From contig CALDDP010000110.1 in assembly GCA_937936805.1 (NCBI GenBank), forward strand, positions 1 through 46,034: DNA of 46,034 nucleotides. The letters run 5' to 3'. This DNA comes from an uncultured Gammaproteobacteria bacterium (GTDB lineage: Bacteria; Pseudomonadota; Gammaproteobacteria; GCA-001735895). Below the pieces are notes generated by a model. It saw only the letters and a program-made list of their open reading frames with translations, was not told where the DNA came from and ran no database searches. The stretch's first letter is position 1. Every line of letters begins with the position of its first letter. Both the position numbers and the translations under genes were made by a program. Below, one piece after another: positions 8,820 to 18,546 of the stretch.

Positions 8820-11077
8820 TTGCCCGCGCGGATCAGCCCTCCAAGCCCACGCTGATCAAGTTTGCCGGCGTACATTTCACGAATCATGAAGGCATCCGAC
8901 ATGGATAACGCCCGCTGCAGCATTTCGATCAGCTCAGCATGACTGAAAGACATGATGACCTTCTTCGCGCGCAGCAGACTGCCAACACTCATCGAAAGAC
9001 TGTCTATACCCATACCCAGCAATGCCATAACCCCCAGCGGATCGCCCGCGAGCTCACCGCAAACGCTGACGGGCGTAGTGCTGAGTGCGGCTCCCTCGAC
9101 GATCTGGCACATCGCTTTCAGGACGGCGGGGTGCAACGAAGAATAGAGATCGGCAACATTTTCATTATTGCGATCGACCGCGAGCAGGTACTGCGTCAGA
9201 TCGTTGGTACCAATGGAAACAAAGTCGACCATCGAACAGATATCCTCGATCTGGTAGACGGCTGACGGCACTTCGATCATGGCCCCGATTTTGGGCAGCC
9301 ATATGGTCTCGCCAAGTTCTTCCTCGATTTCGTCACGCACTCGATTAATCAGTACCAGTGATTCAACCAGCTCGGCCTTGCCACTGATCATTGGCAACAG
9401 GATTTCCAGATTGTTAACGCCGACATTGGCGCGGATCATCGCACGCACCTGGGTTACGAAAATCTCTGGATGATCGAGCGTTATACGCACACCACGCCAC
9501 CCTAAAAAGGGGTTGGCCTCATCAATCGGGAAATAACTCAGGGGCTTGTCACCACCAACGTCGAGGGTACGCAACACCACCGGCATCCCTTTGAAAGTAT
9601 CCAGCACATCCTTGTAAATAAGATATTGCTCCTCTTCACTGGGGAAGCGGTCACGGATTTGAAACGGGATCTCGGTGCGATAAAGCCCCACTCCTTCGGC
9701 ACCGCTACGCAGCGACGGCGTGTGATCTGACATCAAACCCGAATTGACTAACAGGGTCACCTGACGCTGATCGAGCGTAACCGCGGACTGGTTCTTGAGC
9801 CCCAGCAGGTCCTGTTCGATCGCCGCTTCCTCTTCAAGATACTTGCTGTACTCGTCGAGCACAGAATTATCCGGGTTGATAAAAGCCGAACCGTTATAAC
9901 CGTCGACAACAAGTTTAACCCCGTCGAGTTGCTTCACCGGCAGGTTGGGTACGCCCATAACAGCGGGCACACCCAGCGCATGCGCAAGAATTGCAACATG
10001 CGAGGAACTGCTGCCATGCGCGGATACGATGCCGCTCAGGCAGTCCAGCGGAACATCGGCCAGATCGGTCGCGGTTACTTCATCGCCAACCAGAATAGTC
10101 TGGTCAGGAAAGTCGAGGTACAGACTTTGCTCAAGCATTAATTTGCGCAGAACACGCAAACCCAGATCGCGAATATCGTTTGCACGCTCAGCCAGGTAGC
10201 GATCCTCCATCTGGGTAAAGACATAAGCATGCTGTTCGACTGTATCTCGCCAGCTGGATGGAGCCCAGTTACCCGCAGCGATACTTTTCTCAGTGTCATC
10301 GATCAGTGACCCGCCGCTCAGCATTTGCGCATAGGCAAGAAACAGGGCGCACTCTTCTTCCGGCAGCGAGGCTCGCATCTTTTCCCCCTGCTCGGTCAGT
10401 TCCTCACAAACCTTGCGCACCGCTTCCCTGAAACTGCTTAACTCACCCTCGATATCAGTGGTCTTCTTGTCGGGCACCGATTCCAGGTTTACCCCGCGAT
10501 TGAGCACCATGGCCTGGCCTATGGCCATGCCCGGGGCACCTGCCACGCCCTTTATCATGTGGGTGGTCTGCTCGGTACTGAAACGGCCCTGGCTTTCGGC
10601 GCGCTCGATCGAGGTCGCAAGCTGCGCCGCGAGGGTGGTCAGGTAAGCCTCTTCGTCTTCGTTAAAGGCATTTTCGGCGCGCTGTATCGAGATAACCCCT
10701 AACACCTCGCGGTGGGCGATTATCGGCACACCGAGATAAATCGGGAATTCGACCTCACCGGAATCGGGCACCAGCATGAATTTCTTGTGCCTGGGGGCAT
10801 CGAGCAGGTTCATCGCTTCTGCGCGTGCAGCGATAGTTCCGACCAGGCCCTGGTCCAGTTTGCGCTTTACCTTGCCAATAATTTCAGGATTCAGGCCTTC
10901 ACATGCCTTTAGAACCAACAGATTCGGCTCGTTTTTATCGGCGAGAAAGATGGTGCAGGCATCGGCACTAAGGTCCTGGATCAGACTCCCTGTAATCAAC
11001 ACAAGCGCATGATCGATATCAGGGGCCCGGTTGACCTCCTGTACGATGCGTTGCAACCTGTGAATCATCGATGGCAC
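8816..11077 (-). CDS. ptsP: Nitrogen PTS enzyme I (GAF-containing PEP phosphotransferase)
   Basis: First kinase of the nitrogen phosphotransferase chain, passing phosphate from PEP to NPr and then EIIA-Ntr in the cytoplasm. The 753 residues comprise an N-terminal GAF domain (about 15-165), the EI N-terminal/HPr-binding region (about 175-300), and the swivelling domain with phospho-histidine H360 in GSSSSHVAIL. The PEP-binding TIM barrel covers about 430-730 (GLYRTEIPF, GWRGVRITL, SIGTNDLTQYLLAVDR, CGELAGDP). The GTG at 11077 has GGAAGGGA eight bases upstream, whereas homologues usually begin at the next ATG (11068, MIHRLQ). It lies downstream of rppH in the usual gammaproteobacterial order. 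Confidence 0.95.
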   Translation of the reverse strand: MPSMIHRLQRIVQEVNRAPDIDHALVLITGSLIQDLSADACTIFLADKNEPNLLVLKACEGLNPEIIGKVKRKLDQGLVGTIAARAEAMNLLDAPRHKKFMLVPDSGEVEFPIYLGVPIIAHREVLGVISIQRAENAFNEDEEAYLTTLAAQLATSIERAESQGRFSTEQTTHMIKGVAGAPGMAIGQAMVLNRGVNLESVPDKKTTDIEGELSSFREAVRKVCEELTEQGEKMRASLPEEECALFLAYAQMLSGGSLIDDTEKSIAAGNWAPSSWRDTVEQHAYVFTQMEDRYLAERANDIRDLGLRVLRKLMLEQSLYLDFPDQTILVGDEVTATDLADVPLDCLSGIVSAHGSSSSHVAILAHALGVPAVMGVPNLPVKQLDGVKLVVDGYNGSAFINPDNSVLDEYSKYLEEEAAIEQDLLGLKNQSAVTLDQRQVTLLVNSGLMSDHTPSLRSGAEGVGLYRTEIPFQIRDRFPSEEEQYLIYKDVLDTFKGMPVVLRTLDVGGDKPLSYFPIDEANPFLGWRGVRITLDHPEIFVTQVRAMIRANVGVNNLEILLPMISGKAELVESLVLINRVRDEIEEELGETIWLPKIGAMIEVPSAVYQIEDICSMVDFVSIGTNDLTQYLLAVDRNNENVADLYSSLHPAVLKAMCQIVEGAALSTTPVSVCGELAGDPLGVMALLGMGIDSLSMSVGSLLRAKKVIMSFSHAELIEMLQRALSMSDAFMIREMYAGKLDQRGLGGLIRAGK

Positions 11078-11104
11078 TTAAATTATCCCTTCCGCAATAG
11101 TAAA

Positions 11105-11596
11105 TCAGCCGTCTGCTTTAACAGTTGGCGATGGTAGTCCGGACTCCAGTTGAGCCAGCGCGCACTGGTATACTCGACGCTTGAAAAATATCACGTTCTC
11201 TACCGGGTACCAGTAGTCGACCCATTCCCAGTGATCAAACTCCGGCGTTTCCGATGCCGCCAGATCGAAACTCGTTTCATCTGCTTCGAGCCGCAACAGG
11301 TACCAGAGCTGCTTCTGTCCGACGCAGCGGGGCTCCGAACGCCGCATAAGTCGTTTCGGTAACTTATAGCGTAGCCAGCTATCGGTAGCAGCCAGCAGCG
11401 AAACACTGTCTGCTTCCAGCCCGGTTTCCTCCCAGAGTTCACGGTACATCGCATCGCGGGGATTTTCATTGGCAGCAATTCCGCCTTGCGGAAATTGCCA
11501 GGCATCCTGCCCGATACGCCTTGCCCACATTACCTGACCTGCATCGTTACACAAGACTATTCCTACGTTTGCGCGGTATCCATCTGTATCAATCAT
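11105..11596 (-). CDS. rppH: RNA pyrophosphohydrolase
   Basis: Nudix enzyme that removes pyrophosphate from the 5' end of mRNAs, triggering RNase E decay. The 163-residue form starting [15 protein letters not shown] matches E. coli RppH in position and length. The Nudix box spans [20 protein letters not shown] plus [14 protein letters not shown] (here [14 protein letters not shown]) and [16 protein letters not shown] are conserved. The reading frame is open upstream to 11722, with an ATG at 11638, but those residues have no counterpart in homologues. The ribosome binding site is weak (GAAGAA directly before the ATG). It is upstream of ptsP and divergent from the HAD gene. Confidence 0.93.
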   Translation of the reverse strand: MIDTDGYRANVGIVLCNDAGQVMWARRIGQDAWQFPQGGIAANENPRDAMYRELWEETGLEADSVSLLAATDSWLRYKLPKRLMRRSEPRCVGQKQLWYLLRLEADETSFDLAASETPEFDHWEWVDYWYPVENVIFFKRRVYQCALAQLESGLPSPTVKADG

Positions 11597-11688
11597 TTCT
11601 TCGGTCGCTATAAATCGTTTAGAATTTGCATCGCCCATTCTGACATATACATTCTGAAACCAGCAAGTTACGACACCGGAAGCCAGCC

Positions 11689-12342
11689 ATGACACTCGCA
11701 ATATTCGATCTCGATCACACACTTATCACCGGTGACAGCGACTATCTCTGGGGTGAATACATGGTTGAAAACAACATTGTCGACGAACAGGAGTATCGCG
11801 CACAAAACGAAATTTACTACCAGGATTATCAGCGCGGAACGCTCAACAGCGACGAGTACCTCGAATTTGCGCTTAAACCGCTAACGCAGTTCTCTATCGA
11901 AGAACTGCATGCCTGGCGTTCCGATTTTGTAGAAAACTGGATTAAGCCGATAATCGCGCCGGGCGCCCGTGAACTGCTCGATGAGCATCGCAGGCAGAAC
12001 CACGAATTGCTCATCATAAGTGCGACCAACCTGTTTGTGACCGCACCGGTAGCGCAGTTACTCGGCGTACCAACGGTACTTTCCACCGAGCCGGAGATTA
12101 TCGATAACCGCTACACAGGGCGCTATCTCGGCACCCCGACCTACCAGAAAGGCAAGGTAACCGCGCTATGGGAATGGCTCTCCGGTTCCGCACACAGCAT
12201 GGACGGAAGTTATTTCTATAGCGATTCGATCAACGACCTGGCACTGCTGGAACAGGTTGACCACCCGATCACAGTTCATCCGGACGACGAACTGGAAGCC
12301 ATCGCCGAAGATCGTGGCTGGCCAATCATCAACCTGCACTAG
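11689..12342 (+). CDS. HAD-superfamily IB phosphatase
   Basis: A 217-residue cytoplasmic HAD hydrolase of the SerB/CicA-like IB group. The nucleophile motif is FDLDHTL at residues 5-11, where this subfamily carries DxDxTL. Motif II is LLIISAT, and motif IV is [14 protein letters not shown] near residue 178. The cap between residues ~20 and 90 is helical. The substrate cannot be told from sequence. Homologues are commonly found beside rppH. It is divergent from rppH and convergent with dcd. Confidence 0.85.
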   Translation: MTLAIFDLDHTLITGDSDYLWGEYMVENNIVDEQEYRAQNEIYYQDYQRGTLNSDEYLEFALKPLTQFSIEELHAWRSDFVENWIKPIIAPGARELLDEHRRQNHELLIISATNLFVTAPVAQLLGVPTVLSTEPEIIDNRYTGRYLGTPTYQKGKVTALWEWLSGSAHSMDGSYFYSDSINDLALLEQVDHPITVHPDDELEAIAEDRGWPIINLH

Positions 12343-12370
12343 TTACAGCTTTCCAGAAAGACGGCGAGAC

Positions 12371-12937
12371 TCAGGCTTTGGGCAGGGTTACTCCCTGTTG
12401 TCCCTGATACTTGCCACCGCGGTCCTTGTACGAAATTTCACAGACCTCGTCCGCCTCGTAGAACAGCATTTGCGCGACGCCCTCATTAGCGTAAATTTTC
12501 GCCGGCAGTGGAGTCGTGTTGGAAAATTCGAGGGTGACGTGTCCCTCCCATTCGGGTTCCAGCGGCGTAACATTAACGATGATACCGCAGCGAGCATAGG
12601 TCGATTTACCCAGGCAGATCGTTAGCACACTGCGGGGGATGCGGAAGTACTCTACGGTACGCGCCAGCGCAAAGGAGTTTGGCGGAATAATGCAGACATC
12701 GGACTGGATATCGACAAAACTATTGTCATCGAAGTTTTTCGGATCGACGATTGCCGAATTGATATTAGTGAATATCTTGAATTCGTCAGCGCAACGCACA
12801 TCGTAGCCATAGCTCGAAGTACCATAGGAAATAATACGACCGTTTCCGGATTCTCGAATCTGACCCGATTCGAAGGGTTCGATCATGCCTTCCGCCTCTG
12901 ACATTCGACGAATCCAGCGGTCCGATTTAATACTCAC
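12371..12937 (-). CDS. dcd: dCTP deaminase
   Basis: Deaminates dCTP to dUTP, feeding thymidylate synthesis. The 188-residue length and trimeric dUTPase fold motifs fit Dcd: the GYDVRC strand, GKSTYARCG with the nucleotide-binding SxxAR region, [20 protein letters not shown] with the catalytic glutamate in the EPEWEG/ TLE region, and the C-terminal [13 protein letters not shown] closing over the nucleotide. It starts [12 protein letters not shown] as homologues do. It stands convergent with the HAD phosphatase gene. Confidence 0.96.
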   Translation of the reverse strand: MSIKSDRWIRRMSEAEGMIEPFESGQIRESGNGRIISYGTSSYGYDVRCADEFKIFTNINSAIVDPKNFDDNSFVDIQSDVCIIPPNSFALARTVEYFRIPRSVLTICLGKSTYARCGIIVNVTPLEPEWEGHVTLEFSNTTPLPAKIYANEGVAQMLFYEADEVCEISYKDRGGKYQGQQGVTLPKA

Positions 12938-13066
12938 AGCCTAATCCCGTAGAAAAAGGCGCAGTATATCCGCTCCTGGGGATCGACGTCGATTGCGATT
13001 CCGGATTTAGCCCTGGATGCAAACTATTTCTGCACCTCTATACTCTGATCATTACCCTCTTAAGCG

Positions 13067-15451
13067 ATGAGTTTTAAGGCTTTCGCGCGAGATGCCGATA
13101 TCAATACAATGGCTGAATTAACCCAAACCCGGCAAAAACCGGCCTTCTGGTTCAAAGCGTTGTGGCAAATGCTCCGTTTTCGCCTCGCGCGCAAGTTATT
13201 CATGGTGGTTTTTGCCGCCATTGTCGTTATCGAATTCATCATCGTAATTCCTTCGTACAGCAACTTCGAGTCTTCGCAACTGGCTAATTACCGCGAAATC
13301 GCACGCATCGCCACGTCGGCTTCACTGACCCACCATTCCCATGAAAGCGACGCGTTGACGCAAGACCTGGAGAACCTGATATCGGCCGACGCTCGCCTGC
13401 TGGGCGCCAGCGCGCTAGATGCTTCGGGTCGGCAGATCGCCAGCGCAGGCGAACCCGTGAATCTGACATTAACAAGGGCACAGTCGTCGCAGAGCAATTT
13501 ATCCGGCAACACCCCTGGTTTCGAGGTTTTCTTGCCGGCGCTCGAAACCGGTGCCGAGAATGACGTAATAGTGCGCATGGATGCACGCCTTATCGCCGAT
13601 GAGCTCGATGCGTTCCTGGTACGAATCCTGGGCCTGACCCTGATAATATGCGCGGTTGCCGGCTCCATTGTTTTCTTTTACGTCGTCTTCAACCTGCTAC
13701 ACCCGCTCGAGGAGATCCACGAAAATCTGAAACTGGCCAAACGCGATCCGGCGCGGGCAGACGCTTACGAAATTCATCACTCGCGCCACGACGAACTCGG
13801 CGAAACTATCGACCTGCTCAACGACGCGTTACGCGAAATTGGCGAAAGCCATCGCAGCGACGTCGCCTTTCAGGAACAACGCCTGCGCGACTTTGCTGCA
13901 TCGGGTTCCGACTGGTTCTGGGAGATGGATGAAGATCTCCGATTCAGCTACTTTTCCGAGAGTTTTGAAGCTGTGACAGGAGTTCGGCCAGAAGCCTTAC
14001 TCGGCAAGACACGGAGCGAGACCGGTGTCCCGGAGATAGAGGCCGATGCCTGGCAGGCCCATCTCGAAACACTTGAAAATCACCAACCGTTTCGTGGATT
14101 CACCCATCCACGGTACAAATCCGATAGTGAAAAGGTATGGCTTTCAATCAGTGGAGTACCGATTTTTCACCCTGACGGTGATTTTGCGGGCTATCGCGGC
14201 ACGGGTTCCGATATCACCGCCCTGCATCAAACACAGCAGGATTTGATCGAGGCCAAGGAGGCGGCTGAACAGGGTAATCGTGCCAAATCGGAATTTCTGG
14301 CGATCATGAGCCACGAAATCCGCACCCCGATGAATGGCGTCATCGGCATGACCGACCTGCTGATGGACAGCAAGCTGGATGACAAGCAAAAGCACTTTGC
14401 GCAGATAATACAGGATTCCGGCACGGCATTGATGCGGATCATCAACGATATTCTGGATCTGTCCAGGCTCGAGGCGCAACGCATCACCCTCGAACAGGCT
14501 GAATTCGAATACTCGAGCGTTGTTTCAGGCGTAGTCGATATCCTGAGCCCCCAGGCCAGAGACAAGGGAATCGAGCTCAACTATGAAATTGATGCGCAAG
14601 TACACGGAAGCTACCTGGGCGACTACGGCCGCCTGCGCCAGGTTATAGTTAACCTGGTTGGCAACGCGATCAAGTTCACCCGCCATGGCTCTGTTTCCAT
14701 CAAAATTGATCGCGTTGGCGGTGACACTGACCTTCCCCGCCTGCGCACCGAAATCAACGATACCGGCATCGGCATTCCAGCGGATGCGCTCGCCAAACTG
14801 TTCCAAAGCTTTACCCAGGTGGATGCTTCGACGTCGCGGCGCTATGGCGGCACCGGCCTGGGTCTCGCAATCTGCCGTAAAATTATTGAAACCATGGGGG
14901 GTGAAATCGGGGTTTCGAGCACGCAAGGGGAAGGCAGCCAATTCTGGTTCGAAGTCTTATTGCCACGCTTCGACCCCGGGGCTTACGACGAAGATCGGGA
15001 AGACACCCTGACGATTATACCCGGTCAGCAGTTCAAGACCGATCAAACCGGGGCCCAGCTGAAGATTCTCGTAGTAGACGACGTACCGGTGAACCAGATC
15101 GTGGTCGAAAAAATGCTGGATAGCCTGGGCTACCAGGTTGATACCGCAGGTAACGGTTTCGAAGCTGTCGAGGCGGTAGAATCGAAGCACTACGACCTGA
15201 TTTTTATGGACATACAAATGCCTGAAATGGACGGCATTGAAGCCACCCGTCTAATTCGCAAGCTGGACATGGAGAAAAGCAGCATTCCGATCGTAGCGAT
15301 CACCGCAAACACCCAGGATAGCGATCGTGACTCCTGCATCGAGGTCGGCATGAATGATTTCATTGCCAAGCCATTCGTCAAAAAGCAGCTGGCCGCGTTG
15401 CTCAGGCGTTTTTTCCCGGCAGCCGAGCTCGGCAGCCGCAAGGCCAGCTAG
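13067..15451 (+). CDS. Membrane hybrid sensor histidine kinase/response regulator
   Basis: A 794-residue hybrid kinase. Two membrane helices (about 40-63 and 184-208) bracket a ~120-residue periplasmic sensor. A HAMP-like segment and coiled coil follow, then a PAS domain (about 280-395) and HisKA with phospho-acceptor H416 in SHEIRTPMNG. HATPase_c follows with NLVGNAIKFT, DTGIGIP and GGTGLGLAI, and the C-terminal receiver has phospho-acceptor D715 in FMDIQMPEMDG and conserved K in IAKPF. There is no Hpt or output domain, so phosphate must move to a separate protein. No partner is adjacent. A start at the ATG at 13109 is also possible. Its TAG shares CTAG with the convergent LysR stop. Confidence 0.93.
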   Translation: MSFKAFARDADINTMAELTQTRQKPAFWFKALWQMLRFRLARKLFMVVFAAIVVIEFIIVIPSYSNFESSQLANYREIARIATSASLTHHSHESDALTQDLENLISADARLLGASALDASGRQIASAGEPVNLTLTRAQSSQSNLSGNTPGFEVFLPALETGAENDVIVRMDARLIADELDAFLVRILGLTLIICAVAGSIVFFYVVFNLLHPLEEIHENLKLAKRDPARADAYEIHHSRHDELGETIDLLNDALREIGESHRSDVAFQEQRLRDFAASGSDWFWEMDEDLRFSYFSESFEAVTGVRPEALLGKTRSETGVPEIEADAWQAHLETLENHQPFRGFTHPRYKSDSEKVWLSISGVPIFHPDGDFAGYRGTGSDITALHQTQQDLIEAKEAAEQGNRAKSEFLAIMSHEIRTPMNGVIGMTDLLMDSKLDDKQKHFAQIIQDSGTALMRIINDILDLSRLEAQRITLEQAEFEYSSVVSGVVDILSPQARDKGIELNYEIDAQVHGSYLGDYGRLRQVIVNLVGNAIKFTRHGSVSIKIDRVGGDTDLPRLRTEINDTGIGIPADALAKLFQSFTQVDASTSRRYGGTGLGLAICRKIIETMGGEIGVSSTQGEGSQFWFEVLLPRFDPGAYDEDREDTLTIIPGQQFKTDQTGAQLKILVVDDVPVNQIVVEKMLDSLGYQVDTAGNGFEAVEAVESKHYDLIFMDIQMPEMDGIEATRLIRKLDMEKSSIPIVAITANTQDSDRDSCIEVGMNDFIAKPFVKKQLAALLRRFFPAAELGSRKAS

Positions 15452-16341
15452 ATACTGCGCTCGCGAAAATGCGCATAAAGCGTGTCACTGAGAACCCGGA
15501 CTCGTTGCGATACTAACCTGCCTGGCGGGTAAACCGCGTACATACCGGTTACCTGCCTGGTGAAACCGGTCAGGATCTGCACCAGTTCGCCGCGCTCGAT
15601 CGCATCCTGCAGAAAAGCCAGCGGACCACTGACAATGCCCTGCCCATGCCTGGCAACAGCGGCCAGAAATTCACCATTGTTGGCGCTCAGACGATATTTC
15701 ATTCTCGGGCTGACGCGTTTACCGTCCTGCTGGTAAAACCATTGTCGCCCTACTGCTACATTGCTATACACCAGCACCTCATGCGCCGGCAATTCGGCGG
15801 GATGCTGTGGTTCGCCGAATCTGGCAAGATATGCGGGGCTTGCGCAAATCGCAAAATGCACGCTGGCCAGTTTACGCGCGATCAAACTTGAGTCTTCCAG
15901 GTCTCCAACCCGAATCGCGAGATCGATATTTTCCTCGACCAGATCAATCTGGCGATCGTTCAAATCGACTTCGATTACGATCTCCGGATTATCGTCCATG
16001 AACTGACTGATCGGTTCAGCAAGCTCGCTCGCACCCAGACCCAGCGGCAGCGCAAGCCTGATCTTGCCAGCTACGCGACATTGCGTATCGGCAACAACCT
16101 GCTCGGCCTCGTTCAAATCGGCGAGAATTTGCAGCGCACGTTGATGAAACTCGCGCCCGGCTTCGGTCAGAGACTGGCGTCGAGTGGTACGCTGCAATAG
16201 CTGTACCCCGAGTCTTCTTTCGAGTTCGCTGACCCGACGACTCACCATCGACTTGGCGATGCCGAGTTTTTCACCGGCATTACCAAAGCCGTGGAAGTCG
16301 ACCACGGCCACAAAAGCCTCGAGCTCCTCCAGGCGATTCAT
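15448..16341 (-). CDS. LysR-family transcriptional regulator
   Basis: A 297-residue LTTR. The N-terminal winged helix-turn-helix (about 1-60) reads MNRLEELEAFVAVVDFHGFG... AKSMVSRRVSELERRLGVQLLQRTTRR, and a two-lobe effector-binding domain occupies 90-295. It resembles the DhcR/AaeR-like group that regulates divergent oxidoreductase genes. It is divergent from doxX-azoR-pirin, with an AT-rich 101-base gap carrying an 11-base perfect dyad and direct repeats. It probably controls that operon and itself. The ligand is unknown; quinones or electrophiles would fit the targets. Confidence 0.92.
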   Translation of the reverse strand: MNRLEELEAFVAVVDFHGFGNAGEKLGIAKSMVSRRVSELERRLGVQLLQRTTRRQSLTEAGREFHQRALQILADLNEAEQVVADTQCRVAGKIRLALPLGLGASELAEPISQFMDDNPEIVIEVDLNDRQIDLVEENIDLAIRVGDLEDSSLIARKLASVHFAICASPAYLARFGEPQHPAELPAHEVLVYSNVAVGRQWFYQQDGKRVSPRMKYRLSANNGEFLAAVARHGQGIVSGPLAFLQDAIERGELVQILTGFTRQVTGMYAVYPPGRLVSQRVRVLSDTLYAHFRERSI

Positions 16342-16406
16342 ATTGTTCTCATATTAGCAATTATAATATACAAATTAGCATATATATTAATTTATTGAGA
16401 ACAATA
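16341..16406. promoter_or_regulatory. LysR operator region with long dyad and direct repeats
   Basis: TATTGTTCTCA (16341-16351) and TGAGAACAATA (16396-16406) form a perfect 11-base inverted repeat 44 bases apart. Inside it, ATTAGCA occurs twice (16353-16359 and 16374-16380) with starts 21 bases apart, two helical turns. ATATTA-N7-TAATAT (16351-16369) is also present, a typical interrupted LTTR dyad. The left arm touches the LysR start codon. The arrangement suggests a looped or tetrameric LysR complex; this is inferred. Confidence 0.65.
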
Positions 16407-16442
16407 ATAATAGCGACATTACTAAACACAGAGGTGCAAAAA

Positions 16443-16847
16443 ATGGATTCAAAAACTTTAAGCAACGCTTCCATGTTGACTGGTCGGATCATGCTGTCGG
16501 CAATTTTCATCATCGCCGGCTTCGGCAAGATCGGTGCCGACTACGCCGGCACACAGGCTTACATGGATTCGGTCGGCGTGCCGGGGCCCTTGCTACCCGC
16601 GGTAATCGCTGTCGAAATCCTGGGGGGAATCGCGATATTAATCGGATTTCAGACTCGAATCGCCGCTGCGCTTCTATTCGGATTCACGTTATCGGCCGCA
16701 TTACTGTTTCACAGCGACTTCAACCAACAGATGCAATCAATTCTATTTATGAAAAACATCGCCATCGCCGGAGCATTCCTGGTGCTGTATGCACAGGGTC
16801 CGGGCCAATGGGCTCTTAATCCACAGCCAAAACTGCAGGAGGCCTGA
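16443..16847 (+). CDS. DoxX-family membrane protein
   Basis: A 134-residue protein with four hydrophobic helices typical of DoxX/YphA: GRIMLSAIFIIAGFGKI, PAVIAVEILGGIAILIGF, AAALLFGFTLSAALLFH and NIAIAGAFLVLYAQGPG. DoxX relatives are linked to quinone or sulfur redox and oxidative-stress complexes in other bacteria; the exact role here is unknown. The ATG at 16443 is preferred because GAGGTG lies seven bases upstream; an in-frame ATG at 16395 would overlap the operator. It is the first gene of a LysR-divergent operon with azoR and a pirin. Confidence 0.88.
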   Translation: MDSKTLSNASMLTGRIMLSAIFIIAGFGKIGADYAGTQAYMDSVGVPGPLLPAVIAVEILGGIAILIGFQTRIAAALLFGFTLSAALLFHSDFNQQMQSILFMKNIAIAGAFLVLYAQGPGQWALNPQPKLQEA

Positions 16848-16849
16848 TC

Positions 16850-17461
16850 ATGCAACACGTGAAAAGAATTTTACGACTCGACGCAAGCGCCAACCCCGAT
16901 GAATCGGACAGCAGCAAGCTCGGTGACCACCTGATCAGGCGGCTAAAGCAGGCCGATCCGGACGCGGATACTCGTGAGCGGAATCTTAACCAGCAGTTAT
17001 CGTTTATCGACAGTAGCTGGATAGCAGCCAACTTCACCGCCAAAGGAGAACGTAGTGATGATCAATCGGCACGCCTCAGCCTTTCCGATCAACTCATTGC
17101 CGAGCTGGACTGGGCCGACCATATTGTGCTGACCACACCAATGTACAACTTCGGTGTTCCGGCAACGCTGAAGGCCTGGATCGACCTGGTGTGTCGCGCC
17201 GGCATCACTTTCCGTTATGGTGCAGACGGACCCGAAGGTCTGCTCAAAGGTAAACGTGTCGATATCGTCATTACGACCGGGGGCGCGCCGCTGGGCAGCC
17301 CGGTAGACTTCGTCAGCGGCTACCTGCGACAGGTGTTTGCTTTCATTGGCATCGACGATGTTAATATCATTGGCGCCGATCAAATGAACGTCGATGCCAA
17401 AGCGAGCTTCGCTCGGGCGATAACGCAAATCGAACAATATTATCCGGCCTTCGCGGCCTAG
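16850..17461 (+). CDS. azoR: FMN-dependent NADH:quinone oxidoreductase / azoreductase
   Basis: A 203-residue flavodoxin-fold enzyme of the AzoR/AcpD family, reducing quinones and azo compounds with NADH via FMN. The FMN-binding motif PMYNFGVPATLKAWIDLV lies near residues 98-115, preceded by the N-terminal phosphate loop LRLDASAN and followed by ITTGGAPLG. The start is fixed by AGGAGG seven bases upstream. It lies two bases after the doxX stop and just before the pirin gene, so the three are one operon for quinone or electrophile detoxification. Confidence 0.93.
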   Translation: MQHVKRILRLDASANPDESDSSKLGDHLIRRLKQADPDADTRERNLNQQLSFIDSSWIAANFTAKGERSDDQSARLSLSDQLIAELDWADHIVLTTPMYNFGVPATLKAWIDLVCRAGITFRYGADGPEGLLKGKRVDIVITTGGAPLGSPVDFVSGYLRQVFAFIGIDDVNIIGADQMNVDAKASFARAITQIEQYYPAFAA

Positions 17462-17466
17462 GGGGA

Positions 17467-18315
17467 ATGATGAATACACGCAAGGTAAAACAGGTTGTCA
17501 GCGGACAGGCAACTACCGATGGCGCCGGAGTGGAACTGGTTCGGGTAATCGGCCAACCCGCGCTGATGGATCTCGACCCTTTCCTGCTGCTGGATGCATT
17601 CCGCTCGGATGACCCGGACGATTATATCGCCGGCTTTCCGCCCCACCCACATCGAGGTTTCGAAACCGTAACCTACCTGCTTAATGGTCGCATGCGCCAC
17701 CAGGATAACGCCGGCAACGAGGGTGTCATCGAGCCCGGTGGCATCCAGTGGATGACGGCCGGCAAGGGCATTGTGCATTCGGAGATGCCGGAACAGCAGG
17801 ATGGAATGCTCGAAGGCTTCCAGCTGTGGATCAATCTGCCGGGGTCGCACAAGATGACCGCGCCCGCCTACCAGGAGCATGACGCGGCAGATATCCCGAC
17901 CGAATCAAGAGACGGTAGCGTGATCAAGGTAATCAGCGGCCAGACTTCGCGGGGCACATCAGGCCCCGTAAGCCAGCCGCTAACCGATCCCCTTTATGTT
18001 GACGTATCGCTGCAACCCGACAGCGCATTTGTGGAAGAGATCGCCGCTGATCACAATGCTTTTATCTATGTCATCGACGGTGAGGTCGTGCTCGAAGACA
18101 CCAACTTGACGCAACTCAGCCTCGGTCGCGATCAGTTAGCCGTGCTGGATCAGGGTGACTCTATCGCGCTGCGCAGTGGCAATCGGGAAACGCGGTTTTT
18201 GCTGGTTTCCGGCAAACCACTTAACGAACCGGTGGCGCGTGGCGGGCCGTTTGTCATGAACACCGAAGCCGAGATACGCCAGGCTTTCAGCGATTACCAA
18301 CGCGGTAATTTCTGA
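17467..18315 (+). CDS. Pirin-family bicupin
   Basis: A 282-residue pirin. The N-terminal cupin keeps the metal ligands: FPPHPHRGFETVTY supplies two histidines and GIVHSEMPE a histidine and a glutamate, the set used for Fe(II) in pirins with quercetinase activity. A second cupin-like half follows, with a FVMNT motif near the C-terminus. Known family roles include quercetin 2,3-dioxygenase and redox regulation. There are two consecutive ATGs; the second (17470) is better spaced from the GGGGG at 17461-17465. It is the last gene of the doxX-azoR-pirin operon. Confidence 0.92.
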   Translation: MMNTRKVKQVVSGQATTDGAGVELVRVIGQPALMDLDPFLLLDAFRSDDPDDYIAGFPPHPHRGFETVTYLLNGRMRHQDNAGNEGVIEPGGIQWMTAGKGIVHSEMPEQQDGMLEGFQLWINLPGSHKMTAPAYQEHDAADIPTESRDGSVIKVISGQTSRGTSGPVSQPLTDPLYVDVSLQPDSAFVEEIAADHNAFIYVIDGEVVLEDTNLTQLSLGRDQLAVLDQGDSIALRSGNRETRFLLVSGKPLNEPVARGGPFVMNTEAEIRQAFSDYQRGNF

Positions 18316-18422
18316 TCCAGAAAATCGGCGACTAACGCGGGGAGCCGGTTAAATTGACGATTACTTGCAGACGAGGATGGATCCATATACGACCCTGAAA
18401 CAAAGTTGGCGATAATCCGCGC

Positions 18423-18450
18423 TTGTACAGTGCCAGTTCCAGCTTAATAT
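18423..18450 (+). promoter_or_regulatory. Candidate sigma-70 promoter upstream of the GFA gene
   Basis: TTGTAC (18423-18428) and TAATAT (18445-18450) are 16 bases apart in the 231-base gap between the pirin and GFA genes. The rest of this gap holds nothing else I recognise. The match is moderate. Confidence 0.35.
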
Positions 18451-18546
18451 GTAATCTCACGCTAAGGATGCATTCCTTCTAGTGTATATTAAGGGGTCTT
18501 CGGCCTTTGCAAGTGGGCCGGCAGGGAGCATAAAGGAGGATCAGAG

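Noticed and set aside
11597..11722. Longer N-terminus for rppH starting at 11722 or 11638
   Set aside because: RppH homologues begin MIDxDGYRxNVG; the extension has no counterpart and overlaps the divergent HAD start.
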